Assembly: GCA_946406015.1 (NCBI GenBank)
Contig: CAMJJD010000019.1
Coordinates: forward strand, 1-32,673
Direction of reading: 5' to 3'
DNA length: 32,673 nucleotides
Source: an uncultured Bacteroidales bacterium
GTDB taxonomy: Bacteria; Bacteroidota; Bacteroidia; Bacteroidales; P3
Shown piece after piece: positions 21,473-28,862 of the stretch. The position numbers and the translations under genes were made by a program. Positions within the stretch are counted from its first letter, which is position 1; each line of letters begins with the position of its first letter. Under the pieces are notes generated by a model, which did not search any database, was not told where the DNA came from, and saw only the letters and a program-made list of their open reading frames with translations.

Positions 21473-22717
21473 TTAGTCTCTCAGTATCGGCATCGTCATG
21501 CACCTCGCGCCGCCGCCGGCCCTCGGAAGCTCCGAACCCGGGAAGGCTGCCACAAACTTGTCGTAGTCGGCCATATTCACACGTCCTTCCACAATGTCCT
21601 CGGCCTTCAGCACGGCAAAGCCAGCCTTGTCTAGCGCGTCGATGGTGTGCGTGTTGCGTCGGTAGCCCATCACCTTGCCGTCGCCCAGCGAGAAGAAGTT
21701 GGCCCCGCTATGCCACTGCTCACGCAGCTGCACCCACGGGTCTCTCCCACCGCCGATGACAGGCGCTATCTCCCACCCCAGCTGTTCCAGACCTTTGACG
21801 ATGTTGGGCACCTTGGTGTAGCTCACCTTGCCGCCTTCGATACTAATGAGGGTGGTATCCTTGCCTGCAAAGAGGCCGGTCTTCTTCAGCATCGGCTCGA
21901 AAGCCATGCACCGGTGCTTGCCGAGGAAGGTGAACACCATATCGAGGTGGATGAACGACTCGGGACTCTTGGGCAGCTCCTGAACCAGGATGTTGAACTT
22001 CTCGCGTTCTTTGGCGAAGGTCTGCGCCAGATATTTGATGCCCTTGGTGTTGGTGCGGATACCCTGACCGATACAGAGCAGGTCAAGACCGGCAATCTGC
22101 ACGTCACCGCCCTCGGTACGGGCGTCGCGGTCCCACGCCATCGCATTCAGCGTGTCCACCTTGAAGAAGTGACGGAAGATGGCCTCGTATATCAGCGTCT
22201 CGCGCTCCCTCACCTCAAAACTCATCGAGTTCACCAGCACGCGGTCGTACACAGTGCTCGATGCATCGCGGGTGAAAAAGAGGTTATACAGCGGCTTCAG
22301 CAGGTAGCGTTCGTCGTCCTTGCCGTCCCATTCTGGATCTTCGTAGCCCTCGACAAGCACTCGTGCCAGCTCGTCGGCCGGTAGAACCATCAGCTGCTCG
22401 CTCAAGTCGTCGTCACAGTCGTCCATATCGCAGCTCTCCTCCACCAAGTGGCGCCTGATGTCGTTGTCTTTAAGCAGTTCCTCCAGTATATCCTCCACAT
22501 AGTACACCTGCGTCCACTTCTCCAGCACACCGCTGAAATAATGGTACTCGGTGTCCACAATAGGCTTGTTCAATATGTCGCTGTACAACGCATGGGCTGC
22601 GTTCAAGGGCGTCATACGCTCAATCTCCACGCCCGGTCGGTGCAGCAGCACCGCACGCAGGCGGCCTGTCTCCGAGGCCACATTCACTTTACACGGGTTG
22701 ATATTCTTTTCTCTCAT
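21473..22717 (-). CDS. arcA: Arginine deiminase
   Basis: The enzyme hydrolyses arginine to citrulline and ammonia. Counted from ATG 22717 (414 aa): VNVASETGRLRAVLLHRPG (11-29), the loop LFFTRDASS (146-154), the catalytic Glu202 in ARTEGGDVQ, His257 in FIHLDMVFTFLGKHRCMAFE, and the nucleophile Cys406 in the closing GGGARCMTMPILRD. All catalytic residues are present. An acidic stretch ESCDMDDCDDDLSEQ (94-108) is notable. ATG 22732, five codons upstream, is also possible; MREKNI fits the family's N-terminus better. A promoter with TATATTTG lies 45-60 bases upstream. No ornithine carbamoyltransferase, carbamate kinase or arginine/ornithine antiporter is in the window. Confidence 0.92.
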   Translation of the reverse strand: MREKNINPCKVNVASETGRLRAVLLHRPGVEIERMTPLNAAHALYSDILNKPIVDTEYHYFSGVLEKWTQVYYVEDILEELLKDNDIRRHLVEESCDMDDCDDDLSEQLMVLPADELARVLVEGYEDPEWDGKDDERYLLKPLYNLFFTRDASSTVYDRVLVNSMSFEVRERETLIYEAIFRHFFKVDTLNAMAWDRDARTEGGDVQIAGLDLLCIGQGIRTNTKGIKYLAQTFAKEREKFNILVQELPKSPESFIHLDMVFTFLGKHRCMAFEPMLKKTGLFAGKDTTLISIEGGKVSYTKVPNIVKGLEQLGWEIAPVIGGGRDPWVQLREQWHSGANFFSLGDGKVMGYRRNTHTIDALDKAGFAVLKAEDIVEGRVNMADYDKFVAAFPGSELPRAGGGARCMTMPILRD

Positions 22718-22777
22718 ATTTATATTATACATTCAAACACAACATCTTGCCCCTACAAGGCACAATGCCGTGAAAAT

Positions 22778-22810
22778 GCAAATATACAAAATAATTCGCA
22801 CACGTGAAAA
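22778..22810 (-). promoter_or_regulatory. Arginine deiminase promoter (TTTC-N19-TATATTTG)
   Basis: The minus strand has TATATTTGC (22786-22778), an exact -7 match, with TTTTC about 19 bases upstream in place of TTTG. The leader would be about 40-55 nt depending on the start codon used. Confidence 0.6.
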
Positions 22811-22882
22811 CTTTTTATCAACATACGCCCCAAAAACGGACTCTCTTTCCCATTAGCCTCCTCCATTTACACACATCCTCCC

Positions 22883-22909
22883 CGGCATTGCTTCGCCGAA
22901 GAAATGCCG
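22883..22909. other. Hairpin between radA and the arginine deiminase gene
   Basis: CGGCATT pairs with AATGCCG, a G/A mismatch, then CTTC pairs with GAAG around GCC. It starts about 50 bases past the radA stop and may help end that transcript, but no T run follows on either strand. Confidence 0.45.
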
Positions 22910-22959
22910 AAAACCGACCATACAAATAGCCAGCGGACGGCGGCTAATGTACAACGATG

Positions 22960-24354
22960 TCAGGCGAAGAGGGCGCGGAAGGCCTCCTCGATGACTCCGA
23001 CGGGGACAATCTGGATGTGATGACTACGCGAACCAATCTCGCGAATGCTGTATTTCGACACGAAGATGCGCTCAAAGCCCAGTCGGTCGGCCTCGGCAAT
23101 GCGCTGCTCCACCCGGCTCACCGGACGCACCTCTCCGTTGAGTCCCAACTCGGCGGCGAAACAGTCGCGCGGCGATATGGCTATATCGACATTGCTACTG
23201 AGGATAGCACAGGCCACGGCAAGATCCAAGGCAGGGTCGTTCACCCGCAGGCCGCCGGCCAGATTGAGGAACACATCCTTGGCTCCCAGCTTGAAGCCGC
23301 ACCGCTTCTCGAGAACAGCCAGCAGCATGTTCATCCTGCGTAGGTCGAAGCCCCCGGCATTGCGCTGGGGGGTACCGTAGACGGCACTGCTCACGAGACT
23401 CTGCACCTCGACGAAAAGGGGCCGCGCCCCTTCAAGAACAGCGCTGACGGCGGCACCCGAGAGGGTCTCGTCGCGCTGGCCAAGCAGAAACTCACTGGGA
23501 TTCTGCACCTCCCGCAGCCCTCCCGCAAACATCTCAAAAATACCTATTTCGGCAGTGGAGCCGAAGCGGTTCTTGAGCGAACGAAGGATGCGATAGCCAT
23601 AGTTGCGGTCGCCCTCGAACTGCAGCACAGCGTCGACGATGTGCTCCATAACCTTGGGACCCGCGAGCGTGCCGTCCTTGGTAATGTGGCCGATGAGAAG
23701 CACCGGCACACCAGTGGTCTTGGCATAATGCTGCAACTCGGTGGTACACTGACGAATCTGACTCACACTGCCCGCCGGCGAGTCAAGGTCGTCGGTGGTG
23801 ATGGTCTGGATGGAGTCCACAATCAGCAGCTCCGGTTGCACTGCTTCGATATGCTCGAAAATGCGCTGTGTCACAGTCTCTGACACAACATAAAGGTCAG
23901 CATTTTCACCTTTCACTTTTTCACTTTCACCCAACAACCGGTCGGCACGCATCTTGATTTGCTCCTCGCTCTCCTCGCCGCTTACATAGAGCAGACGGAA
24001 GGAGCCGCTCACCGACGACATGGCCAGGGCGGTCTGCAGCAAGAGTGTACTCTTTCCAATGCCGGGCTCTCCTCCGAGAAGAAGGAGGCTGCCGGGCACA
24101 ATGCCGCCGCCCAGCACTCGGTCGAACTCACTGCAGTGGGTGGAAAGGCGTGGCGTCTGGCTGTATGTCACCTCCTGCAGACGTTTGGCCGTGGACTGGA
24201 TTTTTCCACTCGCCATCTTCTGCTTTCCACTCTCCACCTTCACCACCTCCTCATCGAAGGTGCCGAACTTGCCACACTCCGGACAACGCCCCAGCCACGA
24301 GGCACTCTGGTAGCCGCACTCGCGACAGTAGTAGTAAGTCTTCGCCTTTGCCAT
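22960..24354 (-). CDS. radA: DNA repair protein RadA (Sms) with two repeat-encoded insertions
   Basis: RadA is a RecA-like, DnaB-related ATPase that promotes branch migration in recombinational repair. From ATG 24354 (464 aa) it has the N-terminal zinc finger (Cys10, Cys13, Cys24, Cys27 in YYYCRECGYQSASWLGRCPE and CGK), Walker A GGEPGIGKSTLLLQ (94-107), YVSGEESEEQIKMRA, the Walker B strand ELLIVDSIQT (175-184) and the RadA-specific KNRFG (261-265), then a Lon-type C-terminal domain (FLNLAGGLRVNDPALDLAVA). Two low-complexity segments, VESGKQKMASGK (40-51) and GESEKVKGE (142-150), are written by repeats. A TTG ten codons upstream would add MIVSLKNSFE, which is not typical; ATG 24354 directly precedes the zinc finger. 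Confidence 0.95.
   Translation of the reverse strand: MAKAKTYYYCRECGYQSASWLGRCPECGKFGTFDEEVVKVESGKQKMASGKIQSTAKRLQEVTYSQTPRLSTHCSEFDRVLGGGIVPGSLLLLGGEPGIGKSTLLLQTALAMSSVSGSFRLLYVSGEESEEQIKMRADRLLGESEKVKGENADLYVVSETVTQRIFEHIEAVQPELLIVDSIQTITTDDLDSPAGSVSQIRQCTTELQHYAKTTGVPVLLIGHITKDGTLAGPKVMEHIVDAVLQFEGDRNYGYRILRSLKNRFGSTAEIGIFEMFAGGLREVQNPSEFLLGQRDETLSGAAVSAVLEGARPLFVEVQSLVSSAVYGTPQRNAGGFDLRRMNMLLAVLEKRCGFKLGAKDVFLNLAGGLRVNDPALDLAVACAILSSNVDIAISPRDCFAAELGLNGEVRPVSRVEQRIAEADRLGFERIFVSKYSIREIGSRSHHIQIVPVGVIEEAFRALFA
23903..23936. repeat. In-frame TTTCACT-type repeat inside radA
   Basis: TTTTCACCTTTCACTTTTTC and then ACTTTCACCC. The minus-strand translation is GESEKVKGEN. Same family as 14270-14308 in the YgiQ gene. 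Confidence 0.72.
24202..24240. repeat. In-frame TTTCCACTC-type repeat inside radA
   Basis: Two TTTCCACTC words (TTTTTCCACTCGCCATC and CTTTCCACTCTCCACC) encode VESGKQKMASGKI on the minus strand, in the linker between the zinc finger and the ATPase core. Confidence 0.65.
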
Positions 24355-24414
24355 TTCGAAACTATTTTTCAGTGATACAATCAATTAAAACACTTTACCC
24401 GGTCAATTGTCATT

Positions 24415-24447
24415 GCAAAGATACAAAACATTTGCAAAAAGAGAAAA
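24415..24447 (-). promoter_or_regulatory. radA promoter (TTTTC-N20-TATCTTTG)
   Basis: The minus strand has TATCTTTGC (24423-24415), an exact -7 match, preceded at about 20 bases by TTTTC. The leader to ATG 24354 would be about 54 nt. Confidence 0.62.
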
Positions 24448-24569
24448 TAAAATGTCACATAACGCCTTCCAAGCAACAGAATCCAGAATCGGCAGAGACT
24501 GTTCTTTTATCACAATCGTCTGTTTATCAAATGGGCATGCACAAGAAATGTATTTTTTTGAAAAAAAAA

Positions 24570-24602
24570 TTTGGCCATATCGGAAATAAGTAGTACCTTT
24601 GC
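24570..24602 (+). promoter_or_regulatory. tRNA-Pro promoter (TTTG-N20-TACCTTTG)
   Basis: TTTG (24570-24573), exactly 20 bases, TACCTTTGC (24594-24602). Same boxes and spacing as the tRNA-Glu promoter. A run of As precedes the -33 box. The tRNA begins about 54 bases after the expected start site. Confidence 0.85.
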
Positions 24603-24660
24603 ACCCGATTTCGAAAGAAGGAATCACCGATTTGAAGGCCGGAAGGCCAGATAAATTGTT

Positions 24661-24734
24661 CGGGGTGTGGCGCAGTTGGCTAGCGCACTTGCATGGGGTG
24701 CAAGGGGTCGAAAGTTCGAGTCTTTTCACCCCGA
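24661..24734 (+). tRNA. tRNA-Pro (anticodon GGG)
   Basis: A 74-base cloverleaf: acceptor CGGGGTG with CACCCCG, D arm GCGCAGTTGGCTAGCGC, anticodon stem CTTGC/GCAAG with loop ATGGGGT (anticodon GGG), T arm GAAAG-TTCGAGT-CTTTT with one G-U pair, discriminator A. CCA is not encoded. The C1-G72 pair is typical of bacterial tRNA-Pro. Confidence 0.94.
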
Positions 24735-24751
24735 CAATTTTTTATAGAGGT

Positions 24752-24820
24752 TACGGTTTATAGTTTACGGGGCTGACGCAGCACATTTATCTGCATCAGC
24801 CCCGTAAACTATAAACCGTA
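24752..24820. terminator. 25-bp perfect inverted repeat between tRNA-Pro and the PD40/OmpA-like gene
   Basis: TACGGTTTATAGTTTACGGG and GCTGA (24752-24776) is matched exactly by its reverse complement at 24796-24820. The stem continues inward, after one mismatch, with GCAG/CTGC. It lies 17 bases past tRNA-Pro and 4 bases past the minus-strand stop, so it should end transcripts from both sides, although no T run follows directly. The arms carry GGTTTATAGTTTAC, a word of the spacer-repeat style. Confidence 0.8.
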
Positions 24821-24824
24821 GTCC

Positions 24825-26291
24825 TTATTTCATTATCACTGTGAGGCGCGTGTCACCGGAGGCCGTGGTGCAGCCGTCGCGTCCTTCGCATCCGTTATGC
24901 ATACGAAGCACGACGCCGGCAGGCAGAAGAGCCTGCAGATGGTCGCGCAGGCGCAGGAGACGCTGCTCGGTGAGCAGGGCGTTGAACTCGGCATTGTCGG
25001 TCAAGTCGCAACTGAGAATCAGCTCGGTCTGCAACGAGGGATTGTCGGTGAGGAAGTCAACAAGGGGACGGAGCGTCTCGATACCATGGGCGCTGAGTTC
25101 CACGACGGCGTCGGGGCCAAAGAGGTCGGTATACTGGAAAGGCTGCCCCACAGGCAGACTGTCGAGCACCACATCATGCTGCTCCTCCCCGATGAGGTTG
25201 CCGGCAAGGTCGGCAGAAGTCTGCAACTGATAGTAGTGCGAGAATCGTTTCGGCATCTGGTATTCGATGCGGTAGGCACCGCCTACAGGCAAGGTGATAC
25301 GGTAGAACCCGTCGGCGCCGCTGGAGGCCATGGCCACCGCCTGGTCATCGACAAGGGCCGTCACCCGGACTCCGGCAAGGGCTTTGTTGCGTGTATTGTA
25401 GACATGTCCCCACAGGGTCATGGCGGCCAGAGTTCCGTTATAGCTTCGGAGGCCGGAGGATGCATTGACCCAGTAGCAGGTGCCGCTCAACGGGTCGATT
25501 ACGAAGTCGAAGCAGTCACTGACGGCACTGTTGATGCCCTGCGGCAACTGCTGTACACGGCTGCGACCAATCTGCAGCATGCCGACGGTGTCACCAGTCA
25601 CCTGCAAGGCGATGAGGCGCGTGGCATAGACATTGAGGTGTTTGCGGTTCTCGTCACGTCCGTTGGAGGAGAAGTAGAGGTAGTCGCCGACAATACAAGG
25701 TGTCACGTCGTCGCCCGGACTGTTGACTCGGTTGTCCATGTTGACGGGTTTACTCCATCCTTCGTCACCGAAACGGGAATACCACAGGTCATAGCCGCCA
25801 TAGCTGCGGCGCTTTTCGCCCGACGAGAAGACCATCACGCGACCGTCGGCCGAGAAGGTGGGATGTTCCACCTCGATGTCGTCCCACTTGATACGCTTGG
25901 TCTTGACACGTTTGCCGTCGCGGTGGCTGAAATAGAGGCATGAGTGCCCCTTGCGGTCACGACGGGTGAAGTAGATGTCACCTGTGGCAGGCTGGCGGAC
26001 GACATAGTTGACATCCTCGTCAAGCTTGACATAATCAGTGTCGGGCATGAAACCCACCACGTCGTTGTTCTGGCGGTCAGTCTTCAGCAAGACACCCGCG
26101 GAATAGATGTAGAGGTCGCTGTCGACCACCGAAAGGCCTTGCGGCTGACCCGCAAAAACAGCCAACGGCTGCTCGTGCGAGGAGAAGACCACCCCTTGTG
26201 CCGTCGCAAGGAATGGCGACAGGCCAACGCAGAGCGCCACCAGACGGCGGCCTTTTCGGAGCACGTCCGTCAGACTACTGTTTTTTCCCAT
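24825..26291 (-). CDS. PD40-repeat protein with carboxypeptidase-regulatory-like and OmpA-like domains
   Basis: A secreted or surface protein of 488 residues from ATG 26291. Order of parts: signal peptide (LVALCVGLSPFLATAQG, ending near 33); a beta-propeller-like region with WD40-like PD40 repeats, clearest at VEHPTFSADGRVMVFSSGEK (141-160) with GGYDLWYS; and IVGDYLYFSSNGRDEN (200-215). These are followed by a carboxypeptidase-regulatory-like fold LWGHVYNTRNKALAGVRVTA (293-312) with SSGADGFYRITLPVGG, and a degenerate OmpA-like domain (about 395-488, ELSAHGIETLRPLVDFLTDN, AEFNALLTEQRLLRLRDHL). OmpA-like domains bind peptidoglycan, so it may link envelope layers. The start lies inside the lon gene with a 17-base overlap; a TTG eleven codons further upstream is less likely. 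Confidence 0.85.
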   Translation of the reverse strand: MGKNSSLTDVLRKGRRLVALCVGLSPFLATAQGVVFSSHEQPLAVFAGQPQGLSVVDSDLYIYSAGVLLKTDRQNNDVVGFMPDTDYVKLDEDVNYVVRQPATGDIYFTRRDRKGHSCLYFSHRDGKRVKTKRIKWDDIEVEHPTFSADGRVMVFSSGEKRRSYGGYDLWYSRFGDEGWSKPVNMDNRVNSPGDDVTPCIVGDYLYFSSNGRDENRKHLNVYATRLIALQVTGDTVGMLQIGRSRVQQLPQGINSAVSDCFDFVIDPLSGTCYWVNASSGLRSYNGTLAAMTLWGHVYNTRNKALAGVRVTALVDDQAVAMASSGADGFYRITLPVGGAYRIEYQMPKRFSHYYQLQTSADLAGNLIGEEQHDVVLDSLPVGQPFQYTDLFGPDAVVELSAHGIETLRPLVDFLTDNPSLQTELILSCDLTDNAEFNALLTEQRLLRLRDHLQALLPAGVVLRMHNGCEGRDGCTTASGDTRLTVIMK

Positions 26292-28758
26292 TTCCTCGTT
26301 TTGCTTTGTTCTTATTCGACACAAGTGCCAGCGGCAGCGCTTCGCTCATGTGGGTGATGTAATGGAACGTGAGCCCCTCAAGGTAGGTCGACTCGATTTC
26401 CTCGACGTCACGACGATTGTCATTGCAGAGAATGAGGTCGGTGATGCCAGCACGCTTAGCGGCCAGTATCTTCTCCTTGATGCCACCCACAGGGGTCACT
26501 GCACCGCGCAGGGTGATTTCGCCAGTCATAGCCACCTCGGGACGCACCTTGCGATGGGAGAATACCGACACCATGGCCACAAACATGGTGATGCCCGCCG
26601 AGGGACCGTCCTTGGGCGTGGCTCCTTCGGGCACATGTATATGGATGTTACTCGACTCAATGTCCTTCTGGGCCACTCCGACAGAAGCGGCGTTGCTCTT
26701 GAGATATTCAAAAGCCAGGGTGGCCGACTCCTTCATCACGTCGCCCAGGTTGCCGGTCATGGTCAGCGTCCCTTTGCCATGCGAGAGCGAGGCCTCTATG
26801 AAGAGTATCTCGCCTCCTACAGGCGTCCACGCGAGACCTGTGACAACGCCTTCGCGGGCCTCCTTGCCAGCCTGCTCGCTCTCGTGGATGGGCAGACCCA
26901 ACACCTCTTTCACCTCCTCGGGGGTCACCTTGACACCACCCTTGACACCGCTTTCGAGCATCACCACACGGTGGCGGACCAGCTTGGAGAGCTGTTTTTC
27001 CAACTGGCGGACGCCGCCCTCACGAGTGTAGCGGTTGATGACCAACTGGATGACTTCGGAAGGTATCTTCAGTGTGCGCCGGTCGATAACGTTGTCGTGC
27101 ATGATGCGCGGCAGGAGGTGACGCGTGGCTATCTCCACCTTCTCCTCAAGCACATAGCCGCTGAAATCTATGACTTCCATACGGTCGAGCAAGGCGGGCT
27201 GTATGTCGCCCACGCTGTTGGCCGTGGCGATGAAAAGCACATGCGAGAGGTCGTAGTCGACCCCGACGAAGTTGTCATGGAAATGACTGTTCTGCTCGGG
27301 GTCAAGCACCTCGAGCAATGCCGACGAGGGGTCGCCGTGGAAGGAATTGGTCTGCACCTTGTCGATTTCATCGAGGACGAAGACAGGATTATTCACCCCC
27401 GCCTTGATAATCTCCTGCATGATACGGCCGCACATGGCACCGACATAGGTGCGGCGGTGGCCGCGGATTTCAGCTTCATCGTGCAGACCGCCCAAGGCCA
27501 CCCGACGGTAGGGACGTCCGAGAGCCTCGGCCACCGAACGGCAGATGCTGGTCTTGCCGGTACCCGGAGGGCCCACGAGGCACAGCACCTGCGCCTTGGA
27601 CTGCAAAGCGCGGCTCTGCTGCCGTTTGAGGACGGCAAGGTATTCAATGACACGCTCCTTGACCTTCTTGATACCGTAATGGTCTCGTTCCAGCACAGCG
27701 CGGGCATTGGCAATGTCATAGTGTTCCTGCGCCGACTCGCTCCACGGTATGTCGAGCATAGTGTCCAAATATGCCTGCTGCACCGAATAGTCGGGCGACA
27801 TGGGATGGATGCGTGAGAGCTTGCCCAGCTCTTTCTCAAACACCTCGGCCACGCTCTGGGGCAGATTCTTTTTGGCGGCACGGGCCCGCAATTCAGCCAC
27901 ATCGCCGTCGGTGAGCGGGTTGGACCCGTTCTCACCCAACTCCTCCTGTATGACATCCATCTGGTGGCGCAGGTAGTATTCGCGTTGCTGCTTGCCGATG
28001 ACCTCCTGGGTCTTATTGTCTATCTCACGACGCAGCTCGTCAAGCCCTTTCAGGGTGCCCAGCTGCTCGAGCAGCTTGTCGACACGGGCCAGATAACTGT
28101 CACAGGCCAGCAGCTCGTATTTCTGGTCGCTCTCCACATCGATATGGGTCGAGGCGAAGTTGATGAATATCTTGTCGCTGCCGATGCCACCGAGCATGGT
28201 GCCCAACTCCTCGTCCTGCAGACGCGAGCGCATGATTTCCTTATATTGCTTGCGGAGCAACTTCATCCGGCGACGGAAAGCAGGCGTCTCCATGCCGGAA
28301 ACCGACTCGGGGGCCAACGTGACGGTACCCATCATGTAGGGGGTGTAGCGGTGCACCATCAGCGAGTGGCAGCGGACCACTCCTTGGAGGATGGCCACGG
28401 TGAATTCATCGTGGAGGTCGAACGTCTTGAGCACCTTGGCCACCACACCCACAGGGTAGAGACAGTGCTCGTCGGGGTCGTCGCTGGCATCGCGCTGGGG
28501 AAATACAAGGATATGCTGGTTTGGGGTCTTCACGTCACTCAGCAGCCGGCGCGACTTCTCACGCTGGGCTGCAATGGGAATGATGACACCCGGCAACAGC
28601 ACCTGGTCCATCAGAGGCAGCACAGGCATCTCGTTCTCGATGCCATCGGTATTGAGCAATATTTCCTCGCTGTCGGTATCTATCATGGGGATGATATTGG
28701 CCTTGACATTGATGCCTTTGGCTATCATCTCGCCGAGTTCTTCGAGGTCCATTTTCAT
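26275..28758 (-). CDS. lon: ATP-dependent protease Lon
   Basis: Lon degrades misfolded and regulatory proteins in the cytoplasm. The 827-aa protein has the N-terminal substrate domain (MPVLPLMDQVLLPGVIIPIA, 44-63), a coiled region with QREYYLRHQMDVIQEELGE (258-276), the AAA+ module with Walker A GPPGTGKT (396-403) and Walker B VFVLDEIDKV (459-468), and the protease domain with catalytic Ser720 in PKDGPSAGITM and Lys761 in GGIKEKILAAKRAG. All active-site residues are intact. ATG 28758 and ATG 28752 (MDLEEL) are both possible. The 104-base upstream spacer has only a poor -7 match (TGCATTTG). The next gene starts inside its 3' end. Confidence 0.97.
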   Translation of the reverse strand: MKMDLEELGEMIAKGINVKANIIPMIDTDSEEILLNTDGIENEMPVLPLMDQVLLPGVIIPIAAQREKSRRLLSDVKTPNQHILVFPQRDASDDPDEHCLYPVGVVAKVLKTFDLHDEFTVAILQGVVRCHSLMVHRYTPYMMGTVTLAPESVSGMETPAFRRRMKLLRKQYKEIMRSRLQDEELGTMLGGIGSDKIFINFASTHIDVESDQKYELLACDSYLARVDKLLEQLGTLKGLDELRREIDNKTQEVIGKQQREYYLRHQMDVIQEELGENGSNPLTDGDVAELRARAAKKNLPQSVAEVFEKELGKLSRIHPMSPDYSVQQAYLDTMLDIPWSESAQEHYDIANARAVLERDHYGIKKVKERVIEYLAVLKRQQSRALQSKAQVLCLVGPPGTGKTSICRSVAEALGRPYRRVALGGLHDEAEIRGHRRTYVGAMCGRIMQEIIKAGVNNPVFVLDEIDKVQTNSFHGDPSSALLEVLDPEQNSHFHDNFVGVDYDLSHVLFIATANSVGDIQPALLDRMEVIDFSGYVLEEKVEIATRHLLPRIMHDNVIDRRTLKIPSEVIQLVINRYTREGGVRQLEKQLSKLVRHRVVMLESGVKGGVKVTPEEVKEVLGLPIHESEQAGKEAREGVVTGLAWTPVGGEILFIEASLSHGKGTLTMTGNLGDVMKESATLAFEYLKSNAASVGVAQKDIESSNIHIHVPEGATPKDGPSAGITMFVAMVSVFSHRKVRPEVAMTGEITLRGAVTPVGGIKEKILAAKRAGITDLILCNDNRRDVEEIESTYLEGLTFHYITHMSEALPLALVSNKNKAKRGNGKKQ

Positions 28759-28862
28759 GTTCTTATCCTGTTCAGTTCAGTATCACTTGCACAAATGCAT
28801 TTTATATTAACGCACACAAGGCCTGTTTTGTTTCATATTTCGAAGTATGATATTCCAGCCCG

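Noticed and set aside
24403-24729. 108-aa minus-strand frame over the radA promoter and tRNA-Pro
   Set aside because: It overlaps a well-formed tRNA and two promoters and has no family resemblance.
28759-28862. Promoter for lon
   Set aside because: The best candidate, TGCATTTG, lacks the TA of the -7 consensus; a promoter is likely here but cannot be placed.
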